Source: Chamaecrista fasciculata
Taxonomy: Eukaryota; Streptophyta; Magnoliopsida; Fabales; Fabaceae
Length of the DNA: 64,000 bases
Assembly: GCA_003254925.1 (NCBI GenBank)
Contig: QANZ01026775.1
Location: forward strand, 20,873-84,872
Direction of reading: 5' to 3'
Numbering within the stretch: position 1 is the stretch's first letter; every line of letters starts with the position of its first letter. The position numbers and the translations under genes were made by a program. This document shows, piece after piece, positions 21,982 to 36,794 of this stretch. The notes under the pieces are model-generated. The model made no database searches. It had not been told where the DNA came from and saw nothing but the letters and a program-made list of their open reading frames with translations.

Positions 21982-24900
21982 ATGGCACTCTATGTACTTT
22001 ATGAATCTGCTTCTGGTTACGCTCTCTTCCATGCTCATGGCCTCGACGAAATAGGGCAGAACACCGAAGCAGTTCGGAACTCTGTTTCTGACTTGAACCG
22101 CTTCGGGAAGGTTGTGCAGCTAGCTGCTTTCATTCCTTTTGAATCCGCTCTTGATGCCCTCAAACAGTGTAACGCAGTATCTGAAGGTAATTTCTCTTAA
22201 CGTATGAGTTTTTAGTACCTCAAATCTTAAGTCATTTCTCATACTTTTGTTTGATTGTTATTTGCTAAATGTATTTCTTTGTGATCAGTTGGTTCTATTT
22301 TAGCTTATGAATTGCTAGTGTTTGTTTGCTTCGCGGCTATCTTTGTTTTTAATCGCGATGCTTGTAACTTGTAAGCCTTTTATGAAGGCACTGTACACTT
22401 GAATGCTGAGGTCTACTTAAGCCAAGGTTGCATTTTTTATCATTATTTTTCTGGGGTGACCTGATAATTTCTTTTACCATTTTCCCTTCTGGCGTCTCAA
22501 GATGAAAAACTAAGTTCAATATAGTGTTTACACAGTCCTTACTTTCTATAGAATACCTTATAAGTCAATTTCTCTGAGAACCCAGCTTCGATATTTTAGA
22601 TCTCTCTTTTACTACTGTTGTGTTCGTCTTCTTGCTCTAGATTGAAATTCAAAGGTTCATTTTGCTGTTCACAATGTTCATTTTTGCCTTTAAAATATGT
22701 CTTCCTTTCAGGCCTTTTGACTGATGAGCTAAGGAGCTTTTTAGAGCTTAACCTTCCTAAAGTTAAGGAAGGTAAGAAGGCGAAATTTAGCTTAGGAGTA
22801 GCAGATCCTAAGATTGGTTCTCAGATTGCTGAAGTGACTAAAATTCCTTGCCAAAGTAATGAGTTTGTGGGTGAGCTGCTTCGTGGTGTGCGGCTTCATT
22901 TTGATAGGTTTATGAAGGACCTGAAGGTTAGAATTTTCTCCAGCCTCTTTAGTGTTTGCACATCCAGGATCCCCTTTCCCCTGGATATATATTTATATTT
23001 ATACATAATCCTTGTTTTTATTATCCTTCTACCATTTCCATAGCCAGGGGATTTGGAAAAAGCTCAACTTGGTCTGGGCCATAGTTATAGCAGGGCAAAG
23101 GTGAAATTTAATGTTAATCGGGTTGACAACATGGTCATTCAAGCAATTTTCCTTCTTGATACGCTTGATAAGGATATTAACTCCTTCTCGATGAGAGTTA
23201 GGTAAATTGTTGACATTGATGTATAAATATAGTAAACTCTTGAGCCTAGAATCTTTATATAAAGTTCACTTTTTCTTAGAAAAGTGGTATGATTGAAAAC
23301 AATGAATCTGAGGAACACAAATTTTATGGGGGATAAGTTGAAGTTGTCTGAAGACAAAATCATAATTTCTGTGCAGAGAATGGTACTCATGGCATTTTCC
23401 TGAACTTGTGAAGATTGTAAATGACAACTATCTGTATGCTAAAGTTGCTAAATATATCGAGGATAAATCAAAGTTGGCAGAAGACAAAATTCCAGGCTTA
23501 ACAGATGTAGTCGGAGATGAAGACAAAGCAAAGGAGATAGTTGAAGCTGCTAAGGCATCCATGGGTATAATTCTTGTTCATGTTCTGATGACTGTATGTA
23601 ATTTTTTTCTCAATCTCTTTTCTAACTTGCTATCTTTTTAACCTTTTTATTTTCAGGACAGGATTTGTCCCCAGTGGATTTGATTAATGTAAAGCAATTT
23701 GCGCAGAGGGTAATGGATCTCTCTGAATATAGAAGGAAGCTTTATGATTATCTGGTTACTAAAATGAATGACATAGCACCAAATTTGGCCTCTTTGATTG
23801 GTGAAGTTGTTGGGGCTCGTTTGATTTCCCATGCGGGTAGTCTAACCAATTTGGCTAAGTGCCCCTCTTCCACTCTCCAAATTCTTGGTGCAGAGAAGGC
23901 GTTGTTCAGGTTTTGAACTCGATACATATTGTTTTATTTACTTTGAGTATTTGTGGACACTAAAATGATTTAGATATAAATAAGCAAGTAATTTTCCTTT
24001 TCCTTCTATTTTGGGATAGTATTTTGCAAAGATAACGACCGATTCTTATATTCACGGTTGACAGTTCAGATGTATATTGCATCCAGATGCTTCCTTCTAA
24101 TCTAATATTTTTCAATTGGTACACATTTTCCAATGAATATATTTGCCTGTCCAATTCAGGGCATTGAAAACAAGGGGAAACACACCCAAATATGGCCTTA
24201 TCTTCCATTCGTCTTTTATTGGGCGAGCATCTGCTAAAAATAAAGGCCGAATGGCTCGCTATCTTGCAAACAAGTGTTCAATTGCTTCACGCATTGACTG
24301 CTTTTCTGGTTTGTTTCTAACTTTAAAATTTTAGCATGTTTATCACTTATGAAATCTCTTCTGTCTGGATTATGCCCTCTTTATGCTTGATCTAATTTGT
24401 TCTACTGTGATGCAGAGAGTGGCACTACTGCTTTTGGGGAGAAACTCCGTGAGCAAGTTGAGGAGCGACTTGACTTCTACGACAAGGGTGTTGCCCCAAG
24501 GAAGAATATAGATGTAATGAAGTCAGCTATTGAGAGTGCTCAGAACAATGGTTTGTCTTTTCTCTCTCCCCTTTCCTAGTTTACTTGGTGACTGTTTATT
24601 TGGTTGATTAAGGAAACTGATATCAAAGAATGTCGCCAAACAGAAAAAGATGGCATTTTCCCTGAGGTACTGAATATTTCAGTGTAGTTTTACCGATTTA
24701 TTGTTGATGTTGCAGACACGGAGATGGAAGTAGAAACGCCGGCATCAGGCAAGAAAAGCAAGAAAAAGAAATCAAAAGCTGCTGCTGACGAAGCTGAAGA
24801 CATGGCTGTGGATAATACCTCAGAAATTGTGAATGGTGATGCTGTGGAGGATCATAAATCAGAGAAGAAGAAGAAAAAGAAAGAAAAGAGGAAATTGGAG

Positions 24901-25050
24901 CAGGATGAGGATGGTGCTAATGGGGTTAATATTGAAGAAGACGGAACAGTTAAAAAGAAGAAGAAGGACAAGAAAGACGATGGGGAAGTGGTTGAGAATG
25001 TCAAAGAAAGCAAGAAAAAGAAGAAGAAATCAAAAAGTGAAGATGCTTGA
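21982..25050 (+). CDS. NOP56: Nucleolar protein 56, box C/D snoRNP core subunit
   Basis: NOP56 pairs with NOP58, fibrillarin and the 15.5K protein in box C/D snoRNPs that guide rRNA 2'-O-methylation in the nucleolus. Eight exons join in frame: 21982-22186, 22712-22926, 23044-23201, 23377-23564, 23657-23909, 24160-24308, 24416-24550 and 24716-25050, giving 545 residues, the usual size. Residues 1-68 form the N-terminal domain ([16 protein letters not shown]); then come the coiled-coil/NOSIC region ([22 protein letters not shown]) and the Nop RNA-binding domain with [18 protein letters not shown] and [20 protein letters not shown]. The last exon encodes a lysine/acidic tail of KKKKK runs, typical of Nop56/58. 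All splice sites are GT-AG and no reading-frame damage is seen. The start is fixed by the conserved N-terminus and the preceding leader. Confidence 0.96.
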
Positions 25051-25059
25051 GTAGTGAGC

Positions 25060-25460
25060 GAACTCCCAAACCTCCTGCTGCTTTATCTGTAGAAATCAAT
25101 GTCTTTGATATTGTTTCTGGATTAAAATATAAGTTTATGTTAGTTTTAAACTTGTACTGGATATTGGACTTGTCTAGTTGTCTTGATTGCGTCTAATTTG
25201 CATTATAATTTTGGCCCAGCAAGTTTGTGGATCATTATTCACACTGGTAACGCTAGCTTACTATCATTATTCACATTGACACAGTATCCAATTGGAGAAT
25301 AGCAAATTGAATATATGATGGTCTTCTGCGGAAGAATGGATTCCTATGAAGCATGGAAATTAATGTTTGGAAGTTGGAAGTTGATATATCTTAATGAAAT
25401 GAAGGTTTTTATAGAATGCAATTTTTTTAGGATGCCCAAACAGTATTTTAGCACTATAAT
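25060..25460. other. NOP56 3' flank
   Basis: 3' UTR-like sequence with ATTAAAATATAAG near 25122 as a possible poly(A) region. A small duplication (CATTATTCACA) lies at 25233 and 25266. No gene is seen. Confidence 0.5.
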
Positions 25461-25474
25461 TTCAGTATTATAAT

Positions 25475-25492
25475 TGGCCAAAAAAATAATTA
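25475..25492 (+). mobile_element. Micro-insertion TGGCC + A-run, 12-bp direct repeats
   Basis: TGGCC, seven A and TAATTA lie between perfect copies of CAGTATTATAAT (25463-25474 and 25493-25504). Confidence 0.65.
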
Positions 25493-25514
25493 CAGTATTA
25501 TAATAATAATAAGT

Positions 25515-25960
25515 TATTATTATCCGCATTTAGGATATCCGTCCGAATCCATCCGTAAAAAATATCCGGTATCCGTCGGATACCGGATATCGGATAGGGT
25601 ACGGGTATTGAAAAATAAAAAATCAACTATCCGGTATCCGTCCGAAAGGAACGGATAGTTAGGGTATCCGGTATCCGATACCCTATAATATAAATATTTT
25701 ATTATATTTTATACATTTTTTATTATATTTTTAATTAATTTATTTTGATTAACGGATATTGGGTATCGGATATTGGATATATCCGATTTTTTAATTAGGA
25801 TATCCTATCCTATATCCATTATTTTCGGATATTTTGGATATTTAGGATATCCGTCGGATACCGGATATCGGATAGGATAGGATACGGATATTGAGAAGAA
25901 TGAACGGATACGGATACGGATAGTGAAAATTTTTCGGATATCCTATCCGTTGCCATCCCT
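25515..25960. repeat. GGATATCCG-type repeat, copy 2
   Basis: Dense GGATATCCG, ATCCGGTATCCG and CGGATACGGATACGG motifs surround the same ATATAAATATTTTATTATATTTTATACA core as 11340-11790. It ends near TCCTATCCGTTGCCATCCC. The two halves are partly inverted copies. Confidence 0.7.
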
Positions 25961-26143
25961 ATGGAGATACTAAAAGTTTTACTGGATACCCAGACAGCCT
26001 TCAATTATGTCGAGTGAGTCCCCCTCTAAAGTCAGTTCAATTGATTGCAGTTTACAACAAACTGACAAAGTGAAGCAGCATCTTTAAAGATAGCGATTTT
26101 AAAAATTATAAATAAATCCTTTTTGAGAGAATGACTTACTTCT

Positions 26144-26160
26144 GTTGGCCAAAAAAAAAA
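26144..26160 (+). mobile_element. Micro-insertion GTTGGCC + A10, 17-bp direct repeats
   Basis: Seventeen bases, GTTGGCC then ten A, lie between perfect 17-bp copies of GAGAATGACTTACTTCT (26127-26143 and 26161-26177). This is the cleanest member of the micro-insertion class. Confidence 0.75.
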
Positions 26161-26177
26161 GAGAATGACTTACTTCT

Positions 26178-26797
26178 CCTTTCAATTTCTCCATCTTCAC
26201 TCTCATTCATCTACTGATCTACCTACCACCTCCACCCACCCTCCTCACTACACCTACAAAAGTTTTATAAGTATAATTAGGACTCATACTTCATTTTTTG
26301 ACATCTTTTGTGGGTTTGACCATATTTTTAAAATTGAGTAGCACAATGATTTCATGCTTTCAAATAAGAAAAACACATGATTTTATCCATAAAATATTTC
26401 AATTGTCAAATATATGGTCTTTAGATTTAAATTGATATTGTATTTTTTGTCCTTAAATTTGTACTAAATTAAAACTTTTTAATCTCTGAATATGTATTGA
26501 ATTTTTATTTTTTGGTATCTGAATTTGTCTCAAAAACTATATTATTGATAATTGCAATAATTCATTGATTGAGTCGTATATTTTAATTATTTAAAAATTA
26601 ATTAGTTAATTCAATATAAATTTAAAGACTAAATAATATATTTTTCAAATAATAAAAGCTGGAATTAGTGACAGAAAAACGTATAAATTAGAGAAGTTGA
26701 GCATGGAGATTTGAAGTTGTTGACTATCCAATAAAAAATGTTGTTGTTTTCCTTCACCTAACAGGGACATGTAGCTAATTTAGCCCAAAAAACAAAG
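26178..26797. other. Intergenic, no gene seen
   Basis: AT-rich sequence with TTTGGTATCTGAATTTG-like phrases that resemble decayed palindromic MITE arms. No bounded element was defined. Confidence 0.4.
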
Positions 26798-27282
26798 GAT
26801 AAATTACATTTTTGTACTCTATTCTATGAACTAATTTTACTTTGGTACCATTTTCTTTTAAAAGTGACACTTTAGTAACTTGTTCTTTACACACTGTTAA
26901 TATTTTGGTATCTTATTTTTTCAAAAGTGACATCTTGGCATCATGTTCTTTGCACCGTTAACACTTTAGTACCCTATTATTTCAAAAGTGACATTTTGGT
27001 ACACTGTTTTTTGCATCGTTAACACTTTGACATCCTATTCTATGGATCCATTTCACTTTGGTACCCTGTTATTTCACGATTTGTTACCCTGTTCTATTTT
27101 TTGTTAGGGTACCAAAGTGTTAACAGTGTAAAAAATAGGGTACCAAAATGTCACTTTTGAAAGAACAGAATACCAAAATATTAACGGTGCAAAGAACATG
27201 ATACCAAAGTGTCACTTTTGAAAGAATATGATACCAAAATGAAATCGGTTTATAGAAAAGGGTATCAAAGTGTAATTTACCC
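26798..27282. repeat. Palindromic MITE (GGTACC/AAAGTG), copy 1, in adenylate kinase promoter
   Basis: Ends GGATAAATTACATTTT and AAGTGTAATTTACCC are inverted. The arms consist of repeated TTTGGTACCCT / AAAAGTGACA(C/T)TTTGGTA units and their inverse, making one long hairpin. It lies 296 bp before the adenylate kinase ATG. A second copy is at 55707-56118. Confidence 0.8.
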
Positions 27283-27577
27283 AAAAACAAAAGCACATGT
27301 AGGGAAGGAAGAAGGGCAAAAAAGTCAGATAGAAATTCAGAAATCGAAGCCAACGAGCCGTAAAGGCGGCTTGAATTTGAAGCTTTGGAGAGTCCGAAAA
27401 CTGAGCAACAGTCTAATAAGAAGCTCTCTCGTCTTCGTCGCCTTCCTCTCACGCGACCTCATTCTCATTCTCATTCTCCAATCCAATTTGCTTCCTTTCT
27501 TCTTCTCTCTGCATCGAGAAATCAGACTATCAAACCAAACGCCATTCTTTCATTTCTTCCAAGAAGAAACCGAAGCA
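27283..27577 (+). promoter_or_regulatory. Adenylate kinase leader / proximal promoter
   Basis: Sequence between the MITE and the ATG, ending in a C/T-rich leader (CTCTCTCGTCTTCGTCGCC, CATTCTCATTCTCATTCTCC) typical of plant 5' UTRs. No TATA box is evident, so the promoter may start in or beyond the MITE. Confidence 0.5.
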
Positions 27578-30940
<3,363 letters not shown>

Positions 30941-31246
30941 GAGTCCCTCTTCAGTCTTCAGTCTTGAGCTCATAATGCCAATTGTTTTTCACATTGAAAA
31001 TCAAGTTTGCCCATTTGTATTTTAATATTATATACTTTCCATATTTACTGACCTTTCAGCTTTGACTGATTCCTTCCCAAATGAAAACCCCGGCTTTTTG
31101 TGGAACTCAGATTTGACGAGTTAGCTTAATGAAATAAAAATCCAATTAAATGTAACTGTTGCTTTTCCGATTCTGTGTTACATAGCTTTTTGTGACCAAT
31201 TTACTCGGCGCTGATTGTCGCTTCAAATATGTTGTTGAATGTTGAT

Positions 31247-31808
31247 CAAGGTTATTAAAACCGGACCGGCCATTAAACCGGCCGAAGGAGGGGTTTAAGG
31301 TTTAATGGTTCAACCGTGATCCAACCGGAGTTGGATCGTTGACAAATAAATAAATTAAAAATAATAAAAAAACCTATATATGATAAAATTTTAATTCAAA
31401 TATTCATAATTAGGTTGCAAAATACAATTATAACATTAATATGTTAATACAATTTTCATAAATTAACATGAATTAATATAAAGATAATTAATTTTCATAA
31501 TGTTCATCAATATAATATTATCAAGTGACATTTTATGATCATTTTCTCTATCAAATTTTGGTTCATAATCAATATTTTTTAAGATTTGACCCATAATTAT
31601 AAAAAAAGACTAAAAAAATCAAAAAAGAAAAAAAAATAAAAAAATAAATCAGGATCGATTCAACCGGTTTGCCTCCGGTTCAGTCCGGTTTTTGGCCAGT
31701 TCCCTCCGGTTCTCTGTCTGGCCGGTTAATAAGATGACTCGGACCGGCCTAATGGCCGGTTCCCGGTCGAACCGGCCGGTCCGGTCCGGTCCGGTTTTAA
31801 TAACCCTG
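31247..31808. mobile_element. hAT-like element, GGTTATTAAAACCGG ends
   Basis: Ends CAAGGTTATTAAAACCGG and CCGGTTTTAATAACCCTG are inverted. The flanks ATGTTGAT and GTCTTGAT agree at 6 of 8 positions, consistent with an eroded 8-bp hAT duplication. Subterminal tracts are GGCCGGTCCGGTCCGG-rich; the centre is AT-rich and non-coding. Confidence 0.6.
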
Positions 31809-32030
31809 GTCTTGATTGTTATTTCCTGTTTAAGTGGATTAGTGTTTGCTGAGTAAGTCAAGAGAGTTTAAGTGAGAATTAAGAGTGTTTAATCTAGAAT
31901 TAGGTTCTAATGTTTCTATATTTTGAGATTCTCTCGAGATCATCCTGGTAGTCATAATATGCATAGGTCTTACTGCTAGTGACAATTATTGGTGGGTGGG
32001 TGTCTTCCCATACTAAAGGGGCTAACTTTT

Positions 32031-32048
32031 TTCTGGCCAAAAAAAGGC
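32031..32048 (+). mobile_element. Micro-insertion TTCTGGCC + A-run, 10-bp direct repeats
   Basis: TTCTGGCC, seven A and GGC lie between copies of GCTAACTTTT (32021-32030 and 32049-32058). Confidence 0.6.
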
Positions 32049-32070
32049 GCTAACTTTTCATGTGCAAAGT

Positions 32071-32790
32071 AATTTTTTTTTTTTTTTTGGTCCATTCATG
32101 AAACATCATGACAGCAACTAGATCAGATACAAACCCGTTCAGAAAACAGGGGGGAATGGGGGAGATCACCAAGGGAAAAAGGAAAAAAAACATTAGAAGC
32201 AACCCTCATCTCCCAAGACCTACACAGAAAGATCTGAACATGAAAAAAGCTCTCAAAAGCAAATAAACTTCCTATTTTTCACAAGGGAGAAAAAACACAC
32301 CCAAGCAACACACGAGGGTATGCCCTAGAAGGCTCCCCACATCAGAGCAACAGAAAAAAACCCCAAAAGAACAACAATAAAACATACAGAAATTCATCAG
32401 AAAACTTCATCCATTTTAACCGATTGTTGTAGATTTGAGGACGCAAACAACGACCCGTGACATCCTCTCTGAGGGAGCTTCGTCGTTGTCATCACTTCAG
32501 CTTGAAGACTGCTCTGAGGGTCCAGATCTGATGAAGAAAACCCTTCATCTTCATTTTCACCTTCAACAAACAAAAACTCCTCACACTACAAGGAGGAGGA
32601 CACCCCCCACTATATGGGGAAGACGCTCTACTACCAAGAGTAGACAAAAAAGAAAGAGAGAAGGGGGGAAGGAGGGGCTGCCGGCGGCAACCCCTCCTTG
32701 GGAGAGGGCTGGGAAAAGAGAAAACCTAGAGAGAAGGCAGAGAAAAGTTTATAAGAGAGAGAAATATTTTCGATAGAGGTAGTTCGGTGT
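32071..32790 (-). mobile_element. LINE-like retroposon remnant with poly(A) end
   Basis: On the minus strand the unit ends CATGAATGGACC followed by sixteen A (T-run at 32073-32088 on plus). The other end has a C/T-rich leader (CTTTTCTCTGCCTTCTCTC) and GGAGGGGTTGCCGCCGG, like the 5' UTR of plant LINEs. No reverse transcriptase is present, so it would be an internally deleted or non-autonomous copy. No matching target duplication was found. The identity is tentative. Confidence 0.4.
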
Positions 32791-32859
32791 GTATTAGATT
32801 TTATTTTGTGTTTTATGTATTTAACAATGATTTTGAAATTTAATTTTAATATAATATTC

Positions 32860-33010
32860 AAGATCGCTACTAAGATGGTACGATCTTAAGATCTTGCAGA
32901 CTATTCTATTTTCTTTTAAAGATCATACATAGAGTCGTTTTTGGATAAGATCGGTTCATTTTTTTTTGGCCAGAGATAAGATCGGTTCATAATCGCTAAC
33001 TTATACGTAA
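32860..33010. repeat. AAGATC-rich repeat fragment
   Basis: TAAGATGGTACGATCTTAAGATC and TAAGATCGGTTCAT phrases resemble the ends of the hAT element at 36278-36794. It is partial and interrupted by a micro-insertion. Confidence 0.4.
32960..32974 (-). mobile_element. Micro-insertion T8GGCCAGA, 16-bp direct repeats
   Basis: Fifteen bases, eight T then GGCCAGA (TCTGGCC plus A-run on the minus strand), lie between perfect 16-bp copies of GATAAGATCGGTTCAT (32944-32959 and 32975-32990). Confidence 0.7.
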
Positions 33011-33043
33011 AATTATTAAAATTGCTACTAAGATCGTTTTCTA

Positions 33044-33118
33044 TAGAAGTGGCTCAGTTCACGAGGCTCCCACTAGGTGGGGTCTGAAGAGGGTCAAGAT
33101 GTACGCAGTTTTACTCTT
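33044..33118 (+). mobile_element. 5'-truncated Au-like SINE, 17-bp target duplication
   Basis: Seventy-five bases containing GAGGCTCCCACTAGGTGGGG and GGGTCAAGATGTACGCAGTTTTACTCTT, the 3' half of Au-type plant SINEs. Perfect copies of ACTAAGATCGTTTTCTA flank it (33027-33043 and 33119-33135). The tRNA-like head is missing. Confidence 0.8.
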
Positions 33119-33139
33119 ACTAAGATCGTTTTCTAAAAA

Positions 33140-33420
33140 AAAAATTTAAATAAAAAACTACATTTTTGGAGATATCCATATTTTTTAGGGGATCCAAAAT
33201 GTTGCATTTCAGTAATGCCCCTTTGATGCCATTATGGTGCATTTGAAGAAGGCAACCACGAATTCCATTGAGAGTTTCGCTAGGATGGTCTTGATGGCAG
33301 AAGTAGAGATCAGCAAAACCTGGCTGAATGGATTTGGAAGGCCCCAACAAAGATCTTCATACTTCTTTTGTCTTTGATCCAGGAGAAATACATATTCGGG
33401 CAGTTGTCATTTGTGCGAAA
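33140..33420 (-). other. Unidentified less AT-rich block
   Basis: This block is less AT-rich than its flanks and has open minus-strand segments (GLPNPFSQVLL in one frame, DLYFCHQDHPSETLNGIRG in another). Neither is recognised, and no splice-supported model could be built. It may be a decayed exon or transposon fragment. Confidence 0.25.
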
Positions 33421-35745
33421 TGTTATGAATTCTAGATCCATAAATTTGTTATTCATATTGGTTTACATGGGTTGTTACTTGTTACTTTTTCGGATATTTC
33501 AATTCATAAAATTGTTTTGTTTGTTAGCTTAACACTTATTTTATGATGAACTTTTTGACATTTTGATAGTTAATTATATGAAAAGACTATAAATTTATGA
33601 TGTTGGATAAGAATTTTATGTAAAATAAATGTATGAGCATTTATTTATACCTATATATATATTAGTAATTTTGTTTATATTATTCATATAATATTTTTTT
33701 TAAAAACTAATCATAGGGTCTCACCTTCAATTCGACTTTACTATCTGATTTATCTTATGTTTTTTTTGATATTGAGTAAGATCTTGATCTTGACAATATT
33801 AATAATATTTGATAATTTATTTTAAAATATAATAAATAAAAATTGAAAATATTGCTTTTAAAATAAATTCCAAATAAGTTTATAATAAATTTTAATAACA
33901 TCATTAATATATTAATTTGGGTCAAAACCTCATTTTTATTTTTAAACTATAGAGTGAATTTTGTTTTTCTTTTCAATTTTTTTTTATTTGTTTCATTGTT
34001 AGTTTAATAGGCGAGTTCTCTTTCATTTATATCCTAATAAGAGGGTTTATAGAGAAAGAAAGAATTTTTTTTCTGTTACAAATTAGAGATGAATTGTCTA
34101 AGTCAAGTGTCTAGCTCAAAATAAAGGTAGAAACCATTTGAAGTTACATTTTGACTATTAATGGAAAAGTGAAAAAAATTGAGGTTTAAAACGAAATAAG
34201 AAAAGTTTGAGGAATAAAATGAAATTCACTTCATAATTAAGAACTAATATAAGATATAAGATTTGAACAATTAATTTTTTCATAATTTTTTAGCATACAA
34301 AATACATGATATTTTTTCACATTTTTCTAATTTCTTTTTAGAAAATAGCTCATTAAACTATTTTCAAGATAAAAAACTATCTTTTATGAAGATAATCAAA
34401 AATATCATTAATTATCTTTTTTTTTGTTTTGTTTTTGAAAGTGATGACTTTGTAGGGGCCCAATTAGACCTCACCAAATATGAAGGATCTCATGGATAAG
34501 GCAAGAATTTTTCCGACCAAAAAAAATAAAGCCAAGAATTTTAATAAGGGATTTTTTTTTTCTTTCATTTAATAGTTGACATAATCGGTCAAAGCAACAT
34601 GGGGGTGTGACTACCGTATGAGCATGTGAAAAACACTGCTAAAATTTAATTCAGAGACGTGGGAGCTAAGCTACCATTGAATGCTTGCTACATTATGGTA
34701 AACGTGCAAAAAAATGAACCACAAGCATGCTTGCCAATTGAAAACAAGGGAAGGATTTGTTTCATTCCATTTCCTGAAAATTGTTTTTTTATTTTTAAAT
34801 TTAGAAAAAATAAAATATTTGTTTGATAAAATTGTTATTTTTATTTGATTTTAAAATTGAAACAATCAAAAACGAATTTTAAAATCTGAAAAGTATAAAA
34901 TTATTAAAAAGTGTTTTGAACTCTCAAAATAATTTTTTTAATTTTTTTATAGGTACGAATCAAACAACCCCTTAGTTTTAGTGTGATTAAGTTTAAAATA
35001 CTATACATATATATGCTAAGTTTTAAAAATATATATATAAGGTATAAAAAATTGTATTATAAGAAAAATATGATAAACAATCAATTAATCCTTGGGTGTG
35101 ACAAAAATTATCCATGACAAAAGTTTTAATGTGAAGCTAAGTCATAATGTAATCATGACGTTTAAATAGGTTTGTTCTACTGGGAGTTAAGAAAATTAAG
35201 TTATATTATATGGTTATTACTAAAAGTTATAATTTTTGTCTAGTCTAATGATTAATATTATAGTCAAAATCATGTGTTCGATTCTTAAAATGGGCAATTA
35301 TTGAGAAGAAAAATATTTCAACAATTATTTTATGACAGAGATTTAAGTATTAAACTAAGTCATATTCTAATGTGTTGGAATACTTAAATGATATAATTGT
35401 TGGCTTAAAATTAAAAATTGTTGGCTTAATATTCTAATGCAGGTTCTTGTTGGCTTAAAATTAAAAGTTGTTCTTGAAGGTATGGAAAAAGATTTTGATA
35501 CACTTAATTTATTTTGTCAAGAGATTTTTTTAAAAAAAAATATTGTATATGATAATAAATTAGAGGGTGTAAAATTCAAAAATTCTAAAATATATTGAGC
35601 TCTTCTGAACAACTCACCTTCCCTCATCAATTCATCATTCAGATTTCAGTGCCCGTTTCTGCCAGTCACTTGAATTGCTGGACAGTTTTGTACAGGCATT
35701 TTGACCATTTATAATATAATACTACCAAAATTAGAGTTTTTAATT
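33421..35745. other. AT-rich intergenic
   Basis: No gene was recognised. A local duplication of GTTGGCTTAAAATTAAAA lies at 35400-35470, and one micro-insertion at 34512-34532. Confidence 0.5.
34512..34532 (+). mobile_element. Micro-insertion with CGACC + A-run, 10-bp repeats
   Basis: TCCGACC, eight A and TAAAGC lie between copies of CAAGAATTTT (34502-34511 and 34533-34542). Confidence 0.5.
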
Positions 35746-36021
35746 ACTACATTCGTTCTTGAATATCTGTTTTTTTGGAGAATTTTTTTATTCTAAAATA
35801 TCTGATGTTTTATAACTTCAAGAGAACATTAATTATTCTTTTACCATTCTATCTCTATTAAATATAGTAGAGTCATAAATGAACAAACATTTTCCAAGTA
35901 ATTTAATAGGGATAGTTTAGTCTTTTTACCTCATTTTTGTCTTCATTTTAGGTGAGCTAATCATTTCCTTGGTCTGTGTGTATTTACCTTAAACATCAGA
36001 TATATAGGAACGGAGGGAGTA
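35746..36021. mobile_element. Stowaway-like MITE, CTCCCTCCGTTCC end
   Basis: The right end CAGATATATAGGAACGGAGGG AGTA is the inverse of the familiar TACTCCCTCCGTTCC Stowaway start; the left end TACATTCGTTCTTGAATATCTG is a diverged inverted copy. It is 276 bp, AT-rich and non-coding. Confidence 0.65.
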
Positions 36022-36277
36022 ATATTTTATATATATAGTTTAAATGTATATCCTAATGTTCATTTTGGTCTTTTATATTTCAAAATGTTCTAATTGGTCC
36101 TAAATTGGCCAAATGTTTCATTTAAGTACTAAACTATTGAATTTGGTCATATTTGTTTCGTCTTTTATTTCAAGTTCAAAAGATTTGTTAAGAGTAACTC
36201 GTAGCGCTGTATTCATCGCATTCAAACTTGAACGAGAGATGTGATCAATTTTGCTTGTTTAACTGTGAAATGAGCGA

Positions 36278-36794
36278 CAAGGTTATTAAGATCAAGATCT
36301 TAATAAAGATCGGAGCGGAAAAAAAATAGATCGAATCGTAAAATCGAATCGAGGATCGTAAGATCTTAACTTTTTTTTTTTGCACAAAAAAAATTAGGAT
36401 CGTAAGATCTAAACAATTTATATTTATTCTAAATATGTCTAAAAATTTTATTTTTATGGTCTATTTACATCTTTGTTGTGTCAAACATCTTACAAATAAA
36501 GATAAAAAACAATATAACTTTGATTCTATAGATAAATGTGAAAGGGAACGGCGGAGAATATGAGAGACTGTGAAAAGTGAAAAGATAAATGTAATTTGTG
36601 AAAGGAAAACCCTAAATTTGCCTCACTTATGCGTTTTGGGCCAAAAAATTTTTTTTTTTCTCAAATCTTATGGATCGTACGATCCTACGATCTTAACTAG
36701 AAAATCGCGATCTTAATCCGATCCTAACTAAATACGATCTTCTATACGATCCGGCAAGGTTGACCTTATTAAGATCTCGATCTTAATAACCTTG
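36278..36794. mobile_element. hAT MITE with exact 8-bp duplication ATGAGCGA
   Basis: Ends CAAGGTTATTAAGATC and GATCTTAATAACCTTG are perfect inverted repeats. ATGAGCGA flanks both sides exactly (36270-36277, 36795-36802). Subterminal GATCTTAATAA and GGATCGTAAGATC motifs recur. No transposase is present. Confidence 0.85.
36367..36395. mobile_element. Candidate micro-insertion inside the hAT element, 15-bp repeats
   Basis: A T-run, GCAC and an A-run lie between two perfect copies of AGGATCGTAAGATCT (36352-36366 and 36396-36410). Since this motif is also part of the element's own repeats, a chance internal duplication is possible. Confidence 0.4.

Noticed and set aside
23202..23376. Possible box C/D snoRNA in a NOP56 intron
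   Set aside because: TTGATGT and CTGA are present, but the C box is imperfect and no terminal stem is seen.
32435..32776. Plus ORF of 113 residues
   Set aside because: Antisense to a LINE-like remnant, low complexity, no family recognised.
35746..35810. Micro-insertion inside the Stowaway-like MITE
   Set aside because: The repeated ATATCTG is only 7 bp and could be part of the element.
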